From Chamaecrista fasciculata (taxonomy: Eukaryota > Streptophyta > Magnoliopsida > Fabales > Fabaceae), in contig QANZ01008508.1 in the NCBI GenBank assembly GCA_003254925.1, positions 1 to 64,000 on the forward strand: a stretch of DNA of 64,000 nt. The letters are read 5' to 3'. Shown piece after piece: positions 48,487-61,752 of the stretch. The number at the start of each line of letters is the position of its first letter. The stretch's first letter is position 1. Below the pieces are notes generated by a model. It ran no database searches. It saw nothing but the letters and a program-made list of their open reading frames with translations, and was not told where the DNA came from. The translations under genes were made by a program, and so were the position numbers.

Positions 48487-50969
48487 GAGTATCTTGTAAG
48501 AACACGTCATGGTTCCGTCTCCGTCTCTGTGTATGGAGACCAGGATAAGCCAGCACTTATCACTTATCCTGATTTGGCTTTAAATTGTAAGTATCCTTTG
48601 TTTTCCACTTTTTTTGTATGAAAAATGTTGCATTTATTTGCTCTATTTTGACCATCATGGTCTTAATAAGTGTGACCATAATTTTAGCAATCTGGGGGTT
48701 TTGAGTAATTAAAATCTGTATCATTATACATATATATATATATATATATATATATCAGAAAACTGAATATCTATTCTTCCTTTTTTTTTTCTGGAAAAAG
48801 ACAAAATAAAGTTATGGTTTGAGTTTCTCATCAAGGTATCTGTTTTCTGGAAACTTACGTTTTACTCTTGGAAGTTTTTGTGCATAAGACATTAAATCAA
48901 TAGTGTTTTGTCCTGACTTCTATTAAACGTCTTATGAGTTTCTCAACATTGTCGTTTTGATTGACAAACAAAGAATCTAACATTTTGTTTTTATTTGTGT
49001 TTTCATCAGATGTCTCCTGTTTTCAAGGGTTATTATTTTGTCCTGAAGCATATTCCTTGCTGCTCCACAATTTCTGCATATATCATATTAGTCCACCTGG
49101 GCATGAGGTCTCTAGCTCTATTATCTTGAAGTTATGGAATTGCTTGATATCTGTGTCTCAACTCTCAACTAGTGTAAATTGTCTATCTTGGTGTATGCCA
49201 TAATTTACTGGTTCCTTATCTTTTACTTTCCTCAAGAGCTATTGCAGTTGGGAGCTGCTGCATTTGATTTGGATGAGCCAGTGCCTTCAGTTGATGACTT
49301 AGCTGATCAAGTAGCTGAGGTTCTCAACTATTTTGGGTAAGTATCTGTAATCTTAATCAGCAAAAGTTTTATGTTCAGTATCATTGACAAAAAATACTCC
49401 TTATTTTGTGATTTGATTTACAATGTTGATGTCTGCAACTTCCTTTGGAAGAGAACTAAAGCAATGGCTTTGTAGTTATTGCAGCTGAGCCTGGAGCTGA
49501 TTTCTCCTTTCCTTCATCTTGGGAAGGCAATCTGACCCCCTCCTCTCTTTTTGCAGTCTTAGTGCAGTTATGTGTATGGGAGTAACTGCTGGGGCTTATA
49601 TCCTTACCTTATTTGCTGTAAGTTGTCCTCTTGTATTGTGGTTTCTCATTCTGCTAATTGACGTATAGTTTCAGTAATAAGATTTTTCTGATCTTTCTAA
49701 TTCTTGAGTCTTGACAACAGATGAAGTATAGGCAACGCGTTCTTGGTTTGATACTTGTTTCTCCTCTTTGTAAAGCACCATCTTGGACAGAATGGTTGTA
49801 CAACAAGGTTCTTTTTCCAAGCCTAAAAGAATGTGTAATATATATAGATGTTATGTTTTCTGAGATTTTTTTAATATTTGCAGGTGATGTCAAAGCTGCT
49901 TTATTTTTATGGCATGTGTGGGGTGGTAAAGGATATCCTGCTGAAGCGATACTTTAGCAAGGTATTCTTGTGCTTCGGATAGCATTGCTTTCTCTGTTTG
50001 CAATGTGAACATTGAGTCTCTAACTTTTAAATTGGGATGATAGGAAGTTCGAGGGGGTGCACAATTACCAGAGTCAGATATAGTTCAAGCATGCCGAAGA
50101 GTTAGTCCTATTGTTTCATGTTCTCTTTACATATGTAATAAGCTGCTTCTTGTAAGGACTATGTTATAAACATTTGTCTGATTCTTTTTAGAACTTGGTT
50201 TTTGACAGTCGTTGGATGAGAGGCAGAGTTTGAATGTTTGGCGGTTTCTTGAAGCTATTAATGGGTAAGATAAACTTTAAGTTAGCATCTATTGTCCGGG
50301 TAAAATTTGAATTGCTAAGTCTTTTATGTTATTTTGAGTGGGGTAGCTAGAGGATTGTGAATCTATTTTCAAGATATTAGCGATGCTCAAGTTGCAAAGC
50401 ACATACTAATTTTGATGCCAAATAAAGTTGCCCTTATTATTTTAACACTATTGAATAGGAGAATGCAATATGCAATATGTCGTTAAATACTCTTATGTAC
50501 TGGGCATCTCGCAGGAGATATGACATAAGTGAAGGACTGAGAAAATTGCAGTGTCGTTCACTAATTTTTGTTGGTGATATGTCCCCGGTTCACGCTGATG
50601 CTCTCCATATGACTTCAAAGTTGGATAGACGATTCAGTGCCTTAGTTGAGGTGAGTAAAGTAGTTTTATTCCATCTTAATCAATGATGAGATATGTATTT
50701 GTTGAAATAAGCTAGAATTAATGGGCCTTTTTGTGGAACTACAGGTTCAAGCATGTGGGTCAATGGTAACAGAGGAGCAGCCTCATGCTATGTTAATACC
50801 AATGGAGTACTTTCTTATGGGATATGGCTTGTACAGACCATCCAAGCTGAGTGTCAGCCCAAGAAGTCCCTTGAGTCCTCCATCTTGGATTTCTCCCGAG
50901 CTTTATTCACCAGAGAGTATGGGTTTGAAATTGAAACCGATAAAAACACGAATTCCAGTGGAAATTTAG
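48487..50969 (+). CDS. NDRG/NDL (N-myc downregulated-like) protein, 5' exon missing
   Basis: Ten exons are seen: 48487-48586, 49010-49107, 49248-49336, 49557-49617, 49721-49807, 49884-49961, 50044-50100, 50209-50264, 50515-50650 and 50745-50969. They join in frame to 328 residues plus a stop. The protein starts here at [20 protein letters not shown]; plant NDL proteins have about 20 residues before this, so the start codon is in an upstream exon, probably in or near the N gap. The fold is alpha/beta hydrolase without the catalytic triad; [16 protein letters not shown] replaces the nucleophile elbow. Family features include [48 protein letters not shown] and the C-terminal [16 protein letters not shown]. 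In Arabidopsis NDL1-3 bind the G-protein gamma/beta dimer and affect auxin transport. I cannot say which NDL paralogue this is. Confidence 0.92.
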
Positions 50970-52113
50970 AAGTCGATGGATTAGTTCTGGCAATTCGCTT
51001 CTCTTTCTGATCTGTTGGTTGAAGGGGCTTATAATTCTGTGGCTGGTCAGACATCTGGTGAATGAAGTGGATTCAGATTATTGTAGATAAGGAGATGGGG
51101 AAAGAAGAAATCGATGCAGGAGAGACGGGAAAAGATTAGTAAAAAGCAGATATAGTCATTCTTTCATTTGTAATCATAGATTTTAACGAGTCTGCATAGG
51201 TGGTGAAGCTTCGTAATTCTTGTTTTTGGATAAATAAAATATCGAAGTTCTGAAATTACAATTGTAAAGGATACAAGGACGCTATTTTTGTTATACTGTC
51301 AAATTTGAATGTTCCATGTATTTTATGATGATGGCGTACTTTCGGTGTCGGTAAATGCTGTTGTTTTTTCGATGGCAAGTTGCTTTATGTTGTTGATAAT
51401 GAAGCTTAAATTAGATATATTTGTCACTTACTTTCCCTTCCTGGTGAAATATTGGTTTAACCTTTTTGTCTCACTAAACTGTGGGATTTAACCTCAAAAT
51501 TGGATAAAGATGACATGAATACTAAATGGATATAAATATAATATACACTAATCTACAAGAAAACAAAAAATGAATGACAAAATAATTTTGAAATACATGT
51601 CTTTACCTTTACCTTTAAAATATACAACAATACACAGAGCTTATAAGTCTCAAATGTATTAATTCATCAATTGAAACTCGCCTTCGCTTTGTGGATGATG
51701 GAATTACATGATTCGCACCTGGTGGCACTTGGACTCCTTGTATCAAAATGTCCATTGAGTCGAAATCTTGAGAGACATTGAGACTTTGTAGGAGAGTCTC
51801 AGGACATTACTAGAATTATAAATTCATTTTTCCTTCGGAAACGACAATCAGTATTTCTGAAGAGTACAAGAAAACATAATCAATCTCAAATAAAACAGGC
51901 AATATAAACATCAAACAAGTGTTATAAATTGATATTATTTTTTTTTTTGGTACGAGTCTTAGACACCCATGATTGGAAGCCTATATTTAAGGATAACTGC
52001 ATCCCTCAAAATAGCCAACTACACTACACACAGCATTATGCTCAACTTTGGTGATTCAAAAAAGTAAAAATAAAACATCTTCATATCGCTATGTGACTTT
52101 CTTTTCGTTGGCT
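50970..52113. other. 3' regions of the NDL and ATH1-like genes
   Basis: Convergent 3' UTRs and spacer. No other gene was recognised. The T-run near 51940 (minus-strand A tail) could be the end of a retroposed sequence, but no A/B boxes were found. Confidence 0.55.
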
Positions 52114-53953
52114 TCAGTTGATATTAAATCTTTGATTGCTCATGCCCATCCTACTGCTTCTATGGCTGCTCCCCGTCCCTTCTTCATTTCGAAGAGACTT
52201 TCTTTTGTTCATCTCAGCATACATTTCCTCAATCAAAGGTTTCCATAGCCTTACACGAGCATTTATAAACCAGTTGGATACCTATCCACACACCCAAAAA
52301 AGTAGAAAACATCACCACATAGTAGTTAGCTAACACTAATAAAATAAGAGTTTGACTTTGAAAGTACCTGGCTTCTAGTCAACCCACTTTTTACAGCAAG
52401 CAAATGCTTCTCTGCATCTTTAGGATACCTGAAAGGAATCCATCACATCGTAAAAAAAATTACTTGTCTATTAGATCCTATAGAAAACACAAATGCTATA
52501 AACAAGAAATCTCACGGGTGTAGGAAATTCTGAAACATCCAAGCCCTTAAAACTGAAACAGATCTTTCTGGCAATCCCCTTTGAGGCCTCCATAACTGAT
52601 GCTCTTTCCTTTTCAACTGCTGTAAAGCCCATTGCTTTTGAATGAAGGAAGCTTCCACAGATCTTTCTTTCTCCTCTTCTGAGCATGAGTTGTTAAAATT
52701 TGCTCCCATGGCAAGAATATAATTGCTAATCCTCTCTCGCAAGTCCTTGTACAACAAGGAAATTGTTCGAAGAGCAAAATGTGCATGAACATGAGGGTCC
52801 AACTCTGTGGCAGCATGAAATGCAGATACAACCGTATGTATCTCATCCAAACATTGATTATATCGACTGTCCACCTGATTAAAACCAGGATTACTAATTA
52901 TTATTATTATTTCATGTGAATTTTCAGAGCAATCAAATGACATAACCTTAGAATGTAACATCATACCAGTTGTAGAAGTGTCAGAAGTTGGGATTTCTTC
53001 GATTCAGCCCCATCTTGTCTTTCCAATGACGAGTCCACATGAGTTTCAAACATAGAATCAACATTTTGAATTGCCGCCAACATTGTCTTGGGTGTGAAAT
53101 TTGAGGATGATGCATTTCTTTCTGTTCTGGCTCTGCTACCACCTGAAGCTGGACTATTCATCTGCTCTATATTTTCAAGTGAATACCTTGCAATCTGAGC
53201 TAGTATTTCTTGGATCCCTATGAGATATCTCGACCCCAAAATTGCTTGTGAAAAATTCCCATGTCCATCTGAACTCAAACTCGTAGAAGTGGTTGGAGAA
53301 GTGGTTAGACTTAACGAGAGCTCCTTCCTAAAACTAGGGGAGGCATAAGCATGATGATGGGTCAAGTTTGCTGCAGCATTTGATGTTGTTGTCCATCCAT
53401 TAGGATCCAGATGAGCCATGGATGAATAAGTACATGGTACTACTTCATCCTCAAACGCTGGAAGCTGAGGATTTGAAGTATCCTGCCAATTGCTTAACAT
53501 ATATGGTGTCAATGCCTCCAAAGGAGACAAAGAGGCTGGTTTCTCTTGAAGACCAAATCTTGCAGCAAGAATGGCAGCAAGTGAAGAAGGAGTGATTGTG
53601 GTTGTTCCTGCAGCTAGTTGATCTTGAAACTCACTGCTATTTATGGGATGACATTGAGTTCCAAGTGAGGCATCTTGTACAATATTATTTCCTTGTGAGT
53701 GAACTATGGAGGAGTTAGAATCAGCAATGCAGGCAGGAGTTATAAGAGGAAGTTCAGAATGTACAGCATTGGTTATGAGATCTCCATGAACTCCAGGAAG
53801 CATTGAAATGCCATTCATGATGCGTGTTTGGTCAAATGAGTAGCTTTGAAAGAATGGGTTTGGTGTTTGTGGGATTTCATCAATGACAGCAGAAGAACCT
53901 CCTCGGCCAGCCATGCCCATTGGAGCACTGAACATGAACATATCATTCTCCAT
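52114..53953 (-). CDS. ATH1: BELL/TALE homeodomain transcription factor, ATH1 type
   Basis: Minus-strand exons 53953-52967, 52874-52516, 52428-52368 and 52281-52114 join in frame to 524 aa. The domains in order are: a Ser/Thr-rich N-terminus; the SKY motif near 240 ([20 protein letters not shown]); the BELL domain, about 320-395, spanning exons 1-2 ([38 protein letters not shown]); and a TALE homeodomain, about 420-485 ([17 protein letters not shown]), with the three-residue PYP loop extension and [16 protein letters not shown] proteins work as heterodimers with KNOX proteins; Arabidopsis ATH1 acts in the shoot apex in flowering, stem and boundary control. The call rests on close matches in the BELL domain and homeodomain as I recall ATH1. 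The start at 53953 (MENDMF) fits the family; an in-frame ATG lies at 53959 and another further upstream at 53980. Confidence 0.93.
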
Positions 53954-55106
53954 CGACATCACAATTGAATGGAAGCACATAAATAGAAGGCAAGTCTAAT
54001 AAAAGGCTCTTTTGAACTTAAGGGTGGTAGCTTAAGCTTTACTTCCACCTTAATTATCCTCTCTAACGGAAAATAGAGTCTTGTGATAAGTACATATGAA
54101 GCCCCATCCGTGCTACATAAAACAACAAAGTGAGATAATGAATATATGATTCAGCAGCGTGCTAAATAATAAAAAAGCATCTTTTCTGATTTCGAAGTTG
54201 AAAATACATAGAAAGATGAAAGGTGAAACATTGATAGAAGACTGCTTTAAGACTATTATCAAGAAACAGAAATAAATGAATTCCAAAGGATGCACGTGAG
54301 CACAACAACAAACCTTTCCTTTCAATCAGCAAAGCGAAGGAGATAGAGTTATCACGATATCAGCCACCAAGAGCAAGCATAGCCACTATTATAGGACTTT
54401 CCTTAACAGAGCAGAAGTGTTTGGAACATAAAAACAGAAAAGAAAGTAAGAAATGAATGCCTACTTAAGGTTTAATGGTCAATAGATCATCAAATTCACC
54501 CCACAAAAGATTACAAGCAGAAGCTAAAAAAAACGCAGTGGTAAAGAAGAGGGGTATACTATTTGTTCACAAACAAGGAAAGAAGCCAAGCAGAAAGAAG
54601 CATGTTAAATGGAAAAGGCCAATACCAAAAGTGCGCTGATTTCTTTCTTTTGCATGAACAGAAGGTTTTGATTTGATTTGGTTGAAGAACCCATCCAAAC
54701 CCAAAAAACGAGAGTCATAGTCTCAGTCTCTCAGACCCCATTAAGCTCAAAACATGTACTACTGTCTACTGCACTTGCAAGAAAAAGACAACAATCTCAA
54801 GACAGTATTCTAAATTTAATGGACAGAAGAGAACAGTGTTGGCTCAATGGGGCCAGAGAAAAAAGAGAAAAGACGAAAGAAAAAGGAGTTATTAATTGTG
54901 ATAGAGAGAGAAGGAGGAGGAAGAAGAAGAGGCAGAAAGAAAACAAAAGAGTAAGAAAAAGGAAAAACAAGGAGGAAGAAGGAGAGAAAGGGAAACAAAT
55001 TGCTGTATGGTGCAGTATCACTCATTTCTGTTGCAGGCTTTAATGGGCCCAATTCTACCCTCTCTCTCTGATCTCTTTTGTCCTCCTCACCACCTCCTAT
55101 TATCTG

Positions 55107-55141
<35 letters not shown>

Positions 55142-55300
55142 GATTCTCTCTGTTCAAACTCCTGTTCATGCCAGATCCCCTCAGATACATTTTTTCAGAC
55201 AAAAGCTCTTTGCTTTGCTTTCTAGCTAATCTTGAAAAACAACAATAAAGCTTATGTGTTGATGTTGATGAGAAAGATGAGTAAATGGAGTAAAAATGCC
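53954..55300 (-). other. 5' leader and promoter side of the ATH1-like gene
   Basis: On the minus strand this is strongly pyrimidine-rich around 54820-55010 (TTTCTTCTTCC-type), typical of a plant 5' leader or core promoter. The open frame on the opposite strand at 54678-55043 is only the purine-rich complement and codes for a Lys/Arg/Glu-rich string without known motifs. Confidence 0.5.
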
Positions 55301-57193
55301 TCAGCCTTTCTCTTCAGAATGTAACAAGTAAAGGCACAAGGCAATAGATATGTGAAAGGAGATTTAAAGGGTAAACACTGTTTTATGCAGCACACTGTAC
55401 TTTTCTTGGGAGAGGAGGATACAGACGAACATTAAAATGAACATGATGTAAGCAAACCCCATAATGACGACAAAATTTTTTTGGTAGTAACTTGTATTAT
55501 TTATTTATATTTTATAATTTTATAATTTTATAATGTACCTATCGGCTATCGACATTGGAGTTCCTTAGAGCGTTACGATGTGTATATCGGTTACTTGGAA
55601 TAACCCGACCTCTCTTTACAATTTTCATCGTGGAAAACAGCGGCATCTCTTCAGCTTCCGTATTCTGCATCATGTTTCAACTTTTTAAGTGTCATACACT
55701 CTTTAACTCTTCCACGTCACGTGAGATCTTGTTTAAAACTTATTAAATGCTTTAATTACAAGTAAATGCATAGATTGTAGAAAAAAAAATCACAAATTAA
55801 TAATTGTTAGTAATTAATATTTGCACATCGAATTGCTGAACATCTGATAATTTTTTTTGTAATCAACACTTTTAATTGGACCCACTCGACACATTCACTG
55901 AAACAAGAAATCTCATACATGGGCTATCTGTAAACTCTTTTCCTATAAGTCTATAAGTGTATAACCCATCAGGTGGGCCATGTGTCAGACTGGTGCCCAT
56001 TTGTGCTCCATCAATGTCGAGCCCATTTGGGTCAGATGGGCCTCACGCCTACACAAGCCTATTGACTTAAATGGGTGTAGGTAACTTGCTAGTGAAAGCC
56101 CATTTCCAATACTAAGATTATTATTGAGTTGGGCTTCTATTTTTTACGATCCGAAGAGTGTAAACTTGAGTGTTGGACAGCACATCCAGATGGTAAAGAC
56201 TAAAGAGGAAAGAGTATCTGTAAAGAGTAAAGAGTGACCCAAAAAAAAAAGAAGAGAAAGATGAGTGTTGTTGACAATCACATGTTGTTGAAGGTTGCTC
56301 ACAAGATTTTGAGATTTTCCTTACTTTTTAGTCCTTGCCGTTGAATTAAGGGTTGACATTTAAGCCGCACGAAAAAGGTGTTTAACCACACCTATCTACT
56401 TCGCTGCTGCTCTGCCTATAGTTTCCTGCTTCTACTATCCAATCACTATCTATATATCTATATTTATATCTTTACCTTCTTTCATAGATCGTACCACCTC
56501 CATCTACTATTTCTACTGCCCAAACATCTCTTTGCCTTGATGATACTTGAAACCCACTCAAATTATATATATATATATATATAGTAAATGCAACTTGCCA
56601 ACTTGTACTTGTAACGTATGCATGCCAATCATCTATCTCATCGCTACCATTAATTCTTTTCTTCCCTATTCAATAACTTGCAAATTGCAATTCATTTATT
56701 TACGTACCCTTAACTGGATTGCTTTACGAAGATGAGGATCGAGGCGTTGTATCCAACTCTCCAAGACTCGTTCTACAATGATTAAGATGCCTGAATTTAG
56801 CTGGCTATATTTAATTGATTCTTATCTAATTATATATTGATCATTGTGCGTTGAATTTTTAAAAAAGAGGCGTAAGCACTAAAATAATTTATAGAAAAAA
56901 AAAAACTGAAGTCACCATCACAAATTAATTAATTTAAAATATACAAATTGATTCCAACCGTCTAACGAAAAACAGCAATAGTATAATATACTATCATTAC
57001 ATTGATAAAAAAAGGAAAAAGAAAAATGAAGGGATGGGAGTTGCTGCAGCAAGTGGAAGGAAGCATGAGTGAGCAAGCGATCGAATATCGAGGAGGTAGA
57101 TGAAGCATCAAATTCAACGAGGTCTGAAAGTAAGAAAGGCTTGATTGATTGCATTATATATAAATATTAGATTGGTTGAATGAAATAAATAAA
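55301..57193. other. intergenic, no gene recognised
   Basis: It contains an (AT)n run at about 56562-56582 and a GGGCCCA-type rich piece around 55975-56110. The right end is the 3' UTR side of the ABA receptor gene. Confidence 0.5.
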
Positions 57194-57769
57194 TTAATGT
57201 TGAGGATGAAGCGGTGTAGCCATAGCAATGAGTCCAAGTTTCTGAAGATTGAGCTTGACGACAGTATCGACAAACATTTTGGTATCCTCTCCGGTATTAC
57301 CTTGAGGAATATCGACGATGTAAGACTCCAATACAATGGTATATACTTTACCTTCCTTATTGAACTCATTCACTGACGTAACAGATCGATAATTGTTGAG
57401 CCGGTGTTCGCCGCCCACAACCCTAAAACTGAGTACGCGGTTGTGATCGTCGAGGATCTCGAGCCTCTCAGTGCTGGTGGACGCCGGGAGGCCGGAGACG
57501 ACGGTGACCTCGCGTATGCTGCCGACGCCGCCGTCGCCGGTGCTCATGTTGCAGCTCTTGATGAAGTGCTTGTACTTTTGAGGGTTCTCGAAGTTTCGCA
57601 CAAGGGGCCACACTCTACGGGCCGGGCCTTCGATTCGTTGGGTTATGAGGGATGTGCATGTGTTTGGAGAGGCCTCCAACTTGTGGTATTTCTCGATGAT
57701 GGGCTTTAGTTCTGAGAATTCTTCTGGGCTTAGTCCCTCAGGAACCCGAGTTTCTTCTCCACAGGCCAT
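57194..57769 (-). CDS. PYR/PYL/RCAR abscisic acid receptor, PYL2-like
   Basis: A single-exon frame of 191 aa, as usual for this subfamily (PYR1/PYL1-3 are intronless). It has the START/Bet v 1-like fold. When ABA binds, the gate loop SGLPA (92-96) closes on the latch HRL (122-124), making the surface that inhibits clade A PP2C phosphatases and so frees SnRK2 kinases. Other conserved residues: K67 in KYKHFIK, aligned with the ABA-carboxylate lysine of PYR1 (K59), and E101 in STERLEILDD. The C-terminal helix is EDTKMFVDTVVKLNLQKL. Sequence such as TCTSLITQRIEGPARRVWPL and SVTSVNEFNKEGKVYTIVLE is closest to PYL2 as I remember it, so it should belong to the dimeric subfamily. The ATG at 57769 follows an (AT)n tract in the leader; the open frame upstream of it has no family match. 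Confidence 0.95.
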   Translation of the reverse strand: MACGEETRVPEGLSPEEFSELKPIIEKYHKLEASPNTCTSLITQRIEGPARRVWPLVRNFENPQKYKHFIKSCNMSTGDGGVGSIREVTVVSGLPASTSTERLEILDDHNRVLSFRVVGGEHRLNNYRSVTSVNEFNKEGKVYTIVLESYIVDIPQGNTGEDTKMFVDTVVKLNLQKLGLIAMATPLHPQH

Positions 57770-58235
57770 ATATATATATATATATATAATGTAATAGCAA
57801 ATAATCACTAATAAATCTAACTACGAATACTCACTTGGAACATGCAGAAGAAGAAGAAGCAGAGGATGTGCTGATTATAATTTTCTAAGGAGGAGCTAGC
57901 TAGCGAGGAGGGATGATGTTGATCGATGATGATGGAGATGAATGAACAGGGAGCAATCATATGCCACATATATATGTGTGTATTTTATTTTATTTTGGGT
58001 GTGTTTAATTTGTTTTGTTTTGGACAGCTAGAGTTTAAGGGGGGCCCACTCAGCCATTGCCTTTACTATATGAGGAAACTCTGTATCCAAGGTTACTTTT
58101 TATAATTTAATACTATTATAAGAGTTTGTATTCTCTAAAATTCCTCTCCATGTATTTTTTGTGAAGTTAGTAAAAATATAGATTACATGAAATAAAAATA
58201 TATAAAAATCAAATTTTCTCTTTCTTTNTGGCCCT
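57770..58235 (-). other. 5' leader and promoter of the PYL2-like gene
   Basis: The (TA)n tract at 57768-57788 lies immediately before the start codon. Further up, CTTCTTCTTCTTC-type pyrimidine sequence at about 57845-57860 fits a leader. No ABA-response element was convincingly placed. Confidence 0.45.
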
Positions 58236-59487
58236 GAAGGCTAATAGCTAGTCCATTTTAAAGAATTATGAATTCCAACTATGTAACAATTGAAAATGAT
58301 GAGAATTTTCCTTGATAGTCTTGAAGACTAATGTTGATATATGTATTTTTATATTGATATGAGATAAAAATAAAATTGGCAATGTAATTGATTTTTGAAA
58401 ATTTTGTCACCACATATCTCTAGTAGAGATTATGATGATGATGATATGACAAATGTATTTTTGTGGTTGTCATTGATGAACATGAAGTTCATTGATCATA
58501 TATTTGTATGTAAATATATATTTACAAGACTGGTCATTTTTAATGAATGGGTATTGGTAGAAAAGTCAAAAAGTTCAAAATACGTTGGAAGCGTAATATT
58601 TATTATGTAGAGAATAATTTTCTCAAAAGAAAGAGAATAGAAAAATTTCACTATTGTGCTCTATAAGAGACAATAAATTTATAAGATCAACAATTTTTAT
58701 TTTTCATGAAATTACCCCAGCAGTGGTTTCGGTACCAAGAACTTTCATTGAATTTGAAGAAATATTTGAAGGGATATTGAAAATTGAAAATCATATGGCC
58801 TAAAGCCATTAGCAAATGAATGATAATGCCCTGAAGGCTATGAGTTGAGTTATTTTGATGAATTATTATGAGTTGAGAATTTTGAATAAGGTATTTTCTC
58901 AATGAAATTACAATAATTTTATATTGATAAATGGATTTAATGGGGTCATTGAACGTACTTGAAATCAATTATGAATAATGTACTTTTTTTCCCTTCGTTA
59001 AGTTTTATCCCATTGGATTTTTCTTAACAAGGTTTTTAATGAGACATATATTCATAATGTGTTGTCATCCAAGGGGAAGTGTTGTAAACATGTCATTTAC
59101 ATGTAATATGTGGATGACCACATACATGACATTTGGATTCCATATCTCAAGTGTATAGCATCTCCTCCATAATGCCCATGATTGTATGATGTAACCTCCA
59201 TTAGTGTGCTTAATGTCATATAATGTTGTCCTTTATGGTATCCTTAATGTATAGCTTATAAGTTACATAGCCCTCTTTATATCTAGAGTCCTATATAAGG
59301 GAGGCTTCACTTAATTTGTCCATATGAGAGAATAAATAATGGAATAATAAGATTATGGGAGGATGAGTTCTTGAGGAACTACATCCATGAATCATATAGA
59401 ATAGTTCCTGAAGAACTAAGTCATTTGAGGACTAATTTGTGTATTTCTTTCTCTCTCTTATATCTATCTCTATATCTTTATACTTCA
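58236..59487 (+). mobile_element. Ty1/copia fossil, 3' end with LTR
   Basis: The end of a copia-type internal region is followed by a polypurine tract AAGGGGAAG (59071-59079). An LTR of about 408 bases follows, starting TGTTGTAAACATGTCATTTA and ending near TACTTCA, with a TATA box (CCTATATAAGGG) at about 59291. Only this 3' part is present; the element is broken and old. A single N lies at 58228. Confidence 0.6.
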
Positions 59488-61180
59488 TAATTTATTTGGT
59501 TTTTGGCAACTAATTTTGTTTTCCAATTCTAATAATTAGTTTGCTCATCTGAACTCACATATAAATACAATACTACTATTGCGCATCAGTAGAACCGACG
59601 CATCCAATAATAATAATCCATAACATAGTATAAAATCAATAAAGAAGCATAGATTTGATAATTGTAAGTTTGAGATTTAATTAATAGAATAAGATAATGA
59701 AGTATCTAGAATGAAGATTAATAATTAGGTGAATGTGAGGGAAGGACAATAGTGTAAATAAAAAGAAAGCGTGGGAAGAGGAAGGGAAAATGAGAAAAAA
59801 GAAGAGAGAGAAGTTGTCGCAATCGCAATCGTTGAAAAGGGGAAGGGTGTGGATCATGTGAGAAAAGTGAAAACCCTAACAAACTCGTCCCCGCGTGATC
59901 TCAACTTCACTTTGCAGGATTCTAACTCACGTGGCCCCACCCCCATTTTCCAAATGAAGCTAATGCATGCTCCAAAGTCCAAATATAGTTTTTTAAACTC
60001 ATCATTATTTTAATCTTTTTTTTTAGCTACGAATAACTTTTTATCTATTTATTTTACGATCTAATAAAAAATTAATCTAATTTGAGTCAAGCAAGACTAT
60101 AAAAATGATAATACTATTATATTCATTTGTTTAACTCAAGTGTATTTTTAACTCAATCAGCTGTTTTGTGCATTATTTGAGGCATGAATCTTGATTTTAA
60201 ATTTTAATTTATTAGTGATATTGTTCTTAAAAAAAATTGTTTCTGTATAACTATATAACCAATAAAAGATTAATCATAATTTTTCAAAAACTTTTTACCT
60301 TATCTGCATACTAAATAAAAAGATATTTAAATAAAATAATTGTTGCAAAAGTCTTCTTATTAATTATAACTAGAAGCTAATTGCAACAACAACATCTGGT
60401 AATGAAGTGTATTAGCATAGTAAGTTTGCGCATCAATTGGAATATTGGAAGTTGGATGGTCAAGGCGAGGAGAGGGTAATATGGAGAGAGGCTAGGTATG
60501 TAATTTTGGAAGTGTAGATATATATATAGGTTGCTTAACATAGTTTCAAAGGATTGCATCATGGTGTGATCTTTATTAGAAATGGGGGGTTTCTTCTACA
60601 CAAAGTCATATATATAGAACACAGAAGGAGGAGGCAACAGATAATGTACAGCTTTGCATGTATGGCTGTATCCGGAAATGGAAGCACCTTAATGAGTTTG
60701 AATTGTTTCAAAGCAAGAACTATTCAAGCCTCTCTATTACTTTTTTTTTTTTATTGATATTCACTCTCATTTGAATCATTTTTATCTCGAAATAATGTAC
60801 TATTCATGGGCTCCCTGCAATCAAGTGGTATATATGCCGTATTATATATATATATATAAGTACTAAAATATTGTAATATATATATGATATGCCATCTTGA
60901 GAAGGAATGTTATACATAAATGCATATTGAACAAATTAAAGACTGATGAGTTCTATTATTAGTAGCTCAAACAAAGTCAGACAGTTAAGTTGACATATGG
61001 GTTTAGTTTTTACTCCTATTGACTGTAGAGTATAAAGGTCAACAAGAGTGGTATTTGGTAAATTTTAGGAGCCAATGAAAGAAGAGGTAGTGTTACTATT
61101 GTGTGTGTGTATTGAAAAGAGAAGGAGAAAACATAGAATCCGGAAAAGAAAGGTATGGTATATATGGTGGTGTGAGCATA
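59488..61180. other. intergenic, no gene recognised
   Basis: AT-rich. A somewhat GC-richer piece at 59770-59960 has open frames without matches. An (AT)n run lies at about 60842-60858. Confidence 0.5.
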
Positions 61181-61709
61181 GTTATTAAAATCGGACCGGA
61201 CCGGTCGGCCCGACCGGTTGAACCGGAAACCGGCCATTAGGTCGGTCCGAGTCATTTTAATAACCGGGCTGAATTGGAGCGAACCTGCCAAAAATCGGAG
61301 GCAAACGGGTTGAACCGGTCCTGTTTTGTTTTTTTTTTTGTTTTTTTTGTTTTGGGTCTTTTTTTTATAATTATAGGTCAAATATTAGAGAATATTGATT
61401 ATGAACCAAAATTTGATAGAGAAAGTGATCATAAAATGTCACTTGATGATATTATATTGTTGAACATTATGAAAATTGATTATCTCTATATTAATTCATG
61501 TTAATTTATGAAAATTGTATTAATATATTAATGTTATAATTGTATTTTGTAACCTAATTATGAATATTTGAATTAAAATTTTATCATATATAGATTTTTT
61601 TATTATTTTTAATTTATTTATTTATCAACGGTCCGACCCCGGTTGGACTCCGGTTGAACCATTGAACCCCTCCTTCGGCCAGTTCAATGGCCGATCCGAT
61701 TTTAATAAC
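61181..61709. mobile_element. TIR element with GGACCGG-rich ends, 529 bp
   Basis: It starts GTTATTAAAATCGGACCGG and ends CCGATCCGATTTTAATAAC, a terminal inverted repeat of about 20 bases with few mismatches. The subterminal sequence is rich in GGTTGAACCGG/CCGGTTGAACC. The middle is AT-rich and non-coding. I could not find a clear target duplication, so the superfamily is open. Related sequence occurs near 17220-17330. Confidence 0.7.
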
Positions 61710-61713
61710 CTTG

Positions 61714-61752
61714 GGTGTGAGTGTGAGTGTGAGTGTGAGTGAGTGAGAGAGA
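61714..61752 (+). repeat. GTGTGA/GTGA microsatellite
   Basis: (GTGTGA)n grading into (GAGT)n and (GA)n, directly beside the TIR element. Confidence 0.85.

Noticed and set aside
54678-55043. A 121-codon plus-strand frame rich in Lys, Arg and Glu
   Set aside because: It is the purine-rich complement of the pyrimidine-rich leader of the ATH1-like gene and has no recognisable motif.
57404-57709. A 101-codon plus-strand frame
   Set aside because: Antisense of the PYL2-like coding exon, open only because of its GC-rich codon use.
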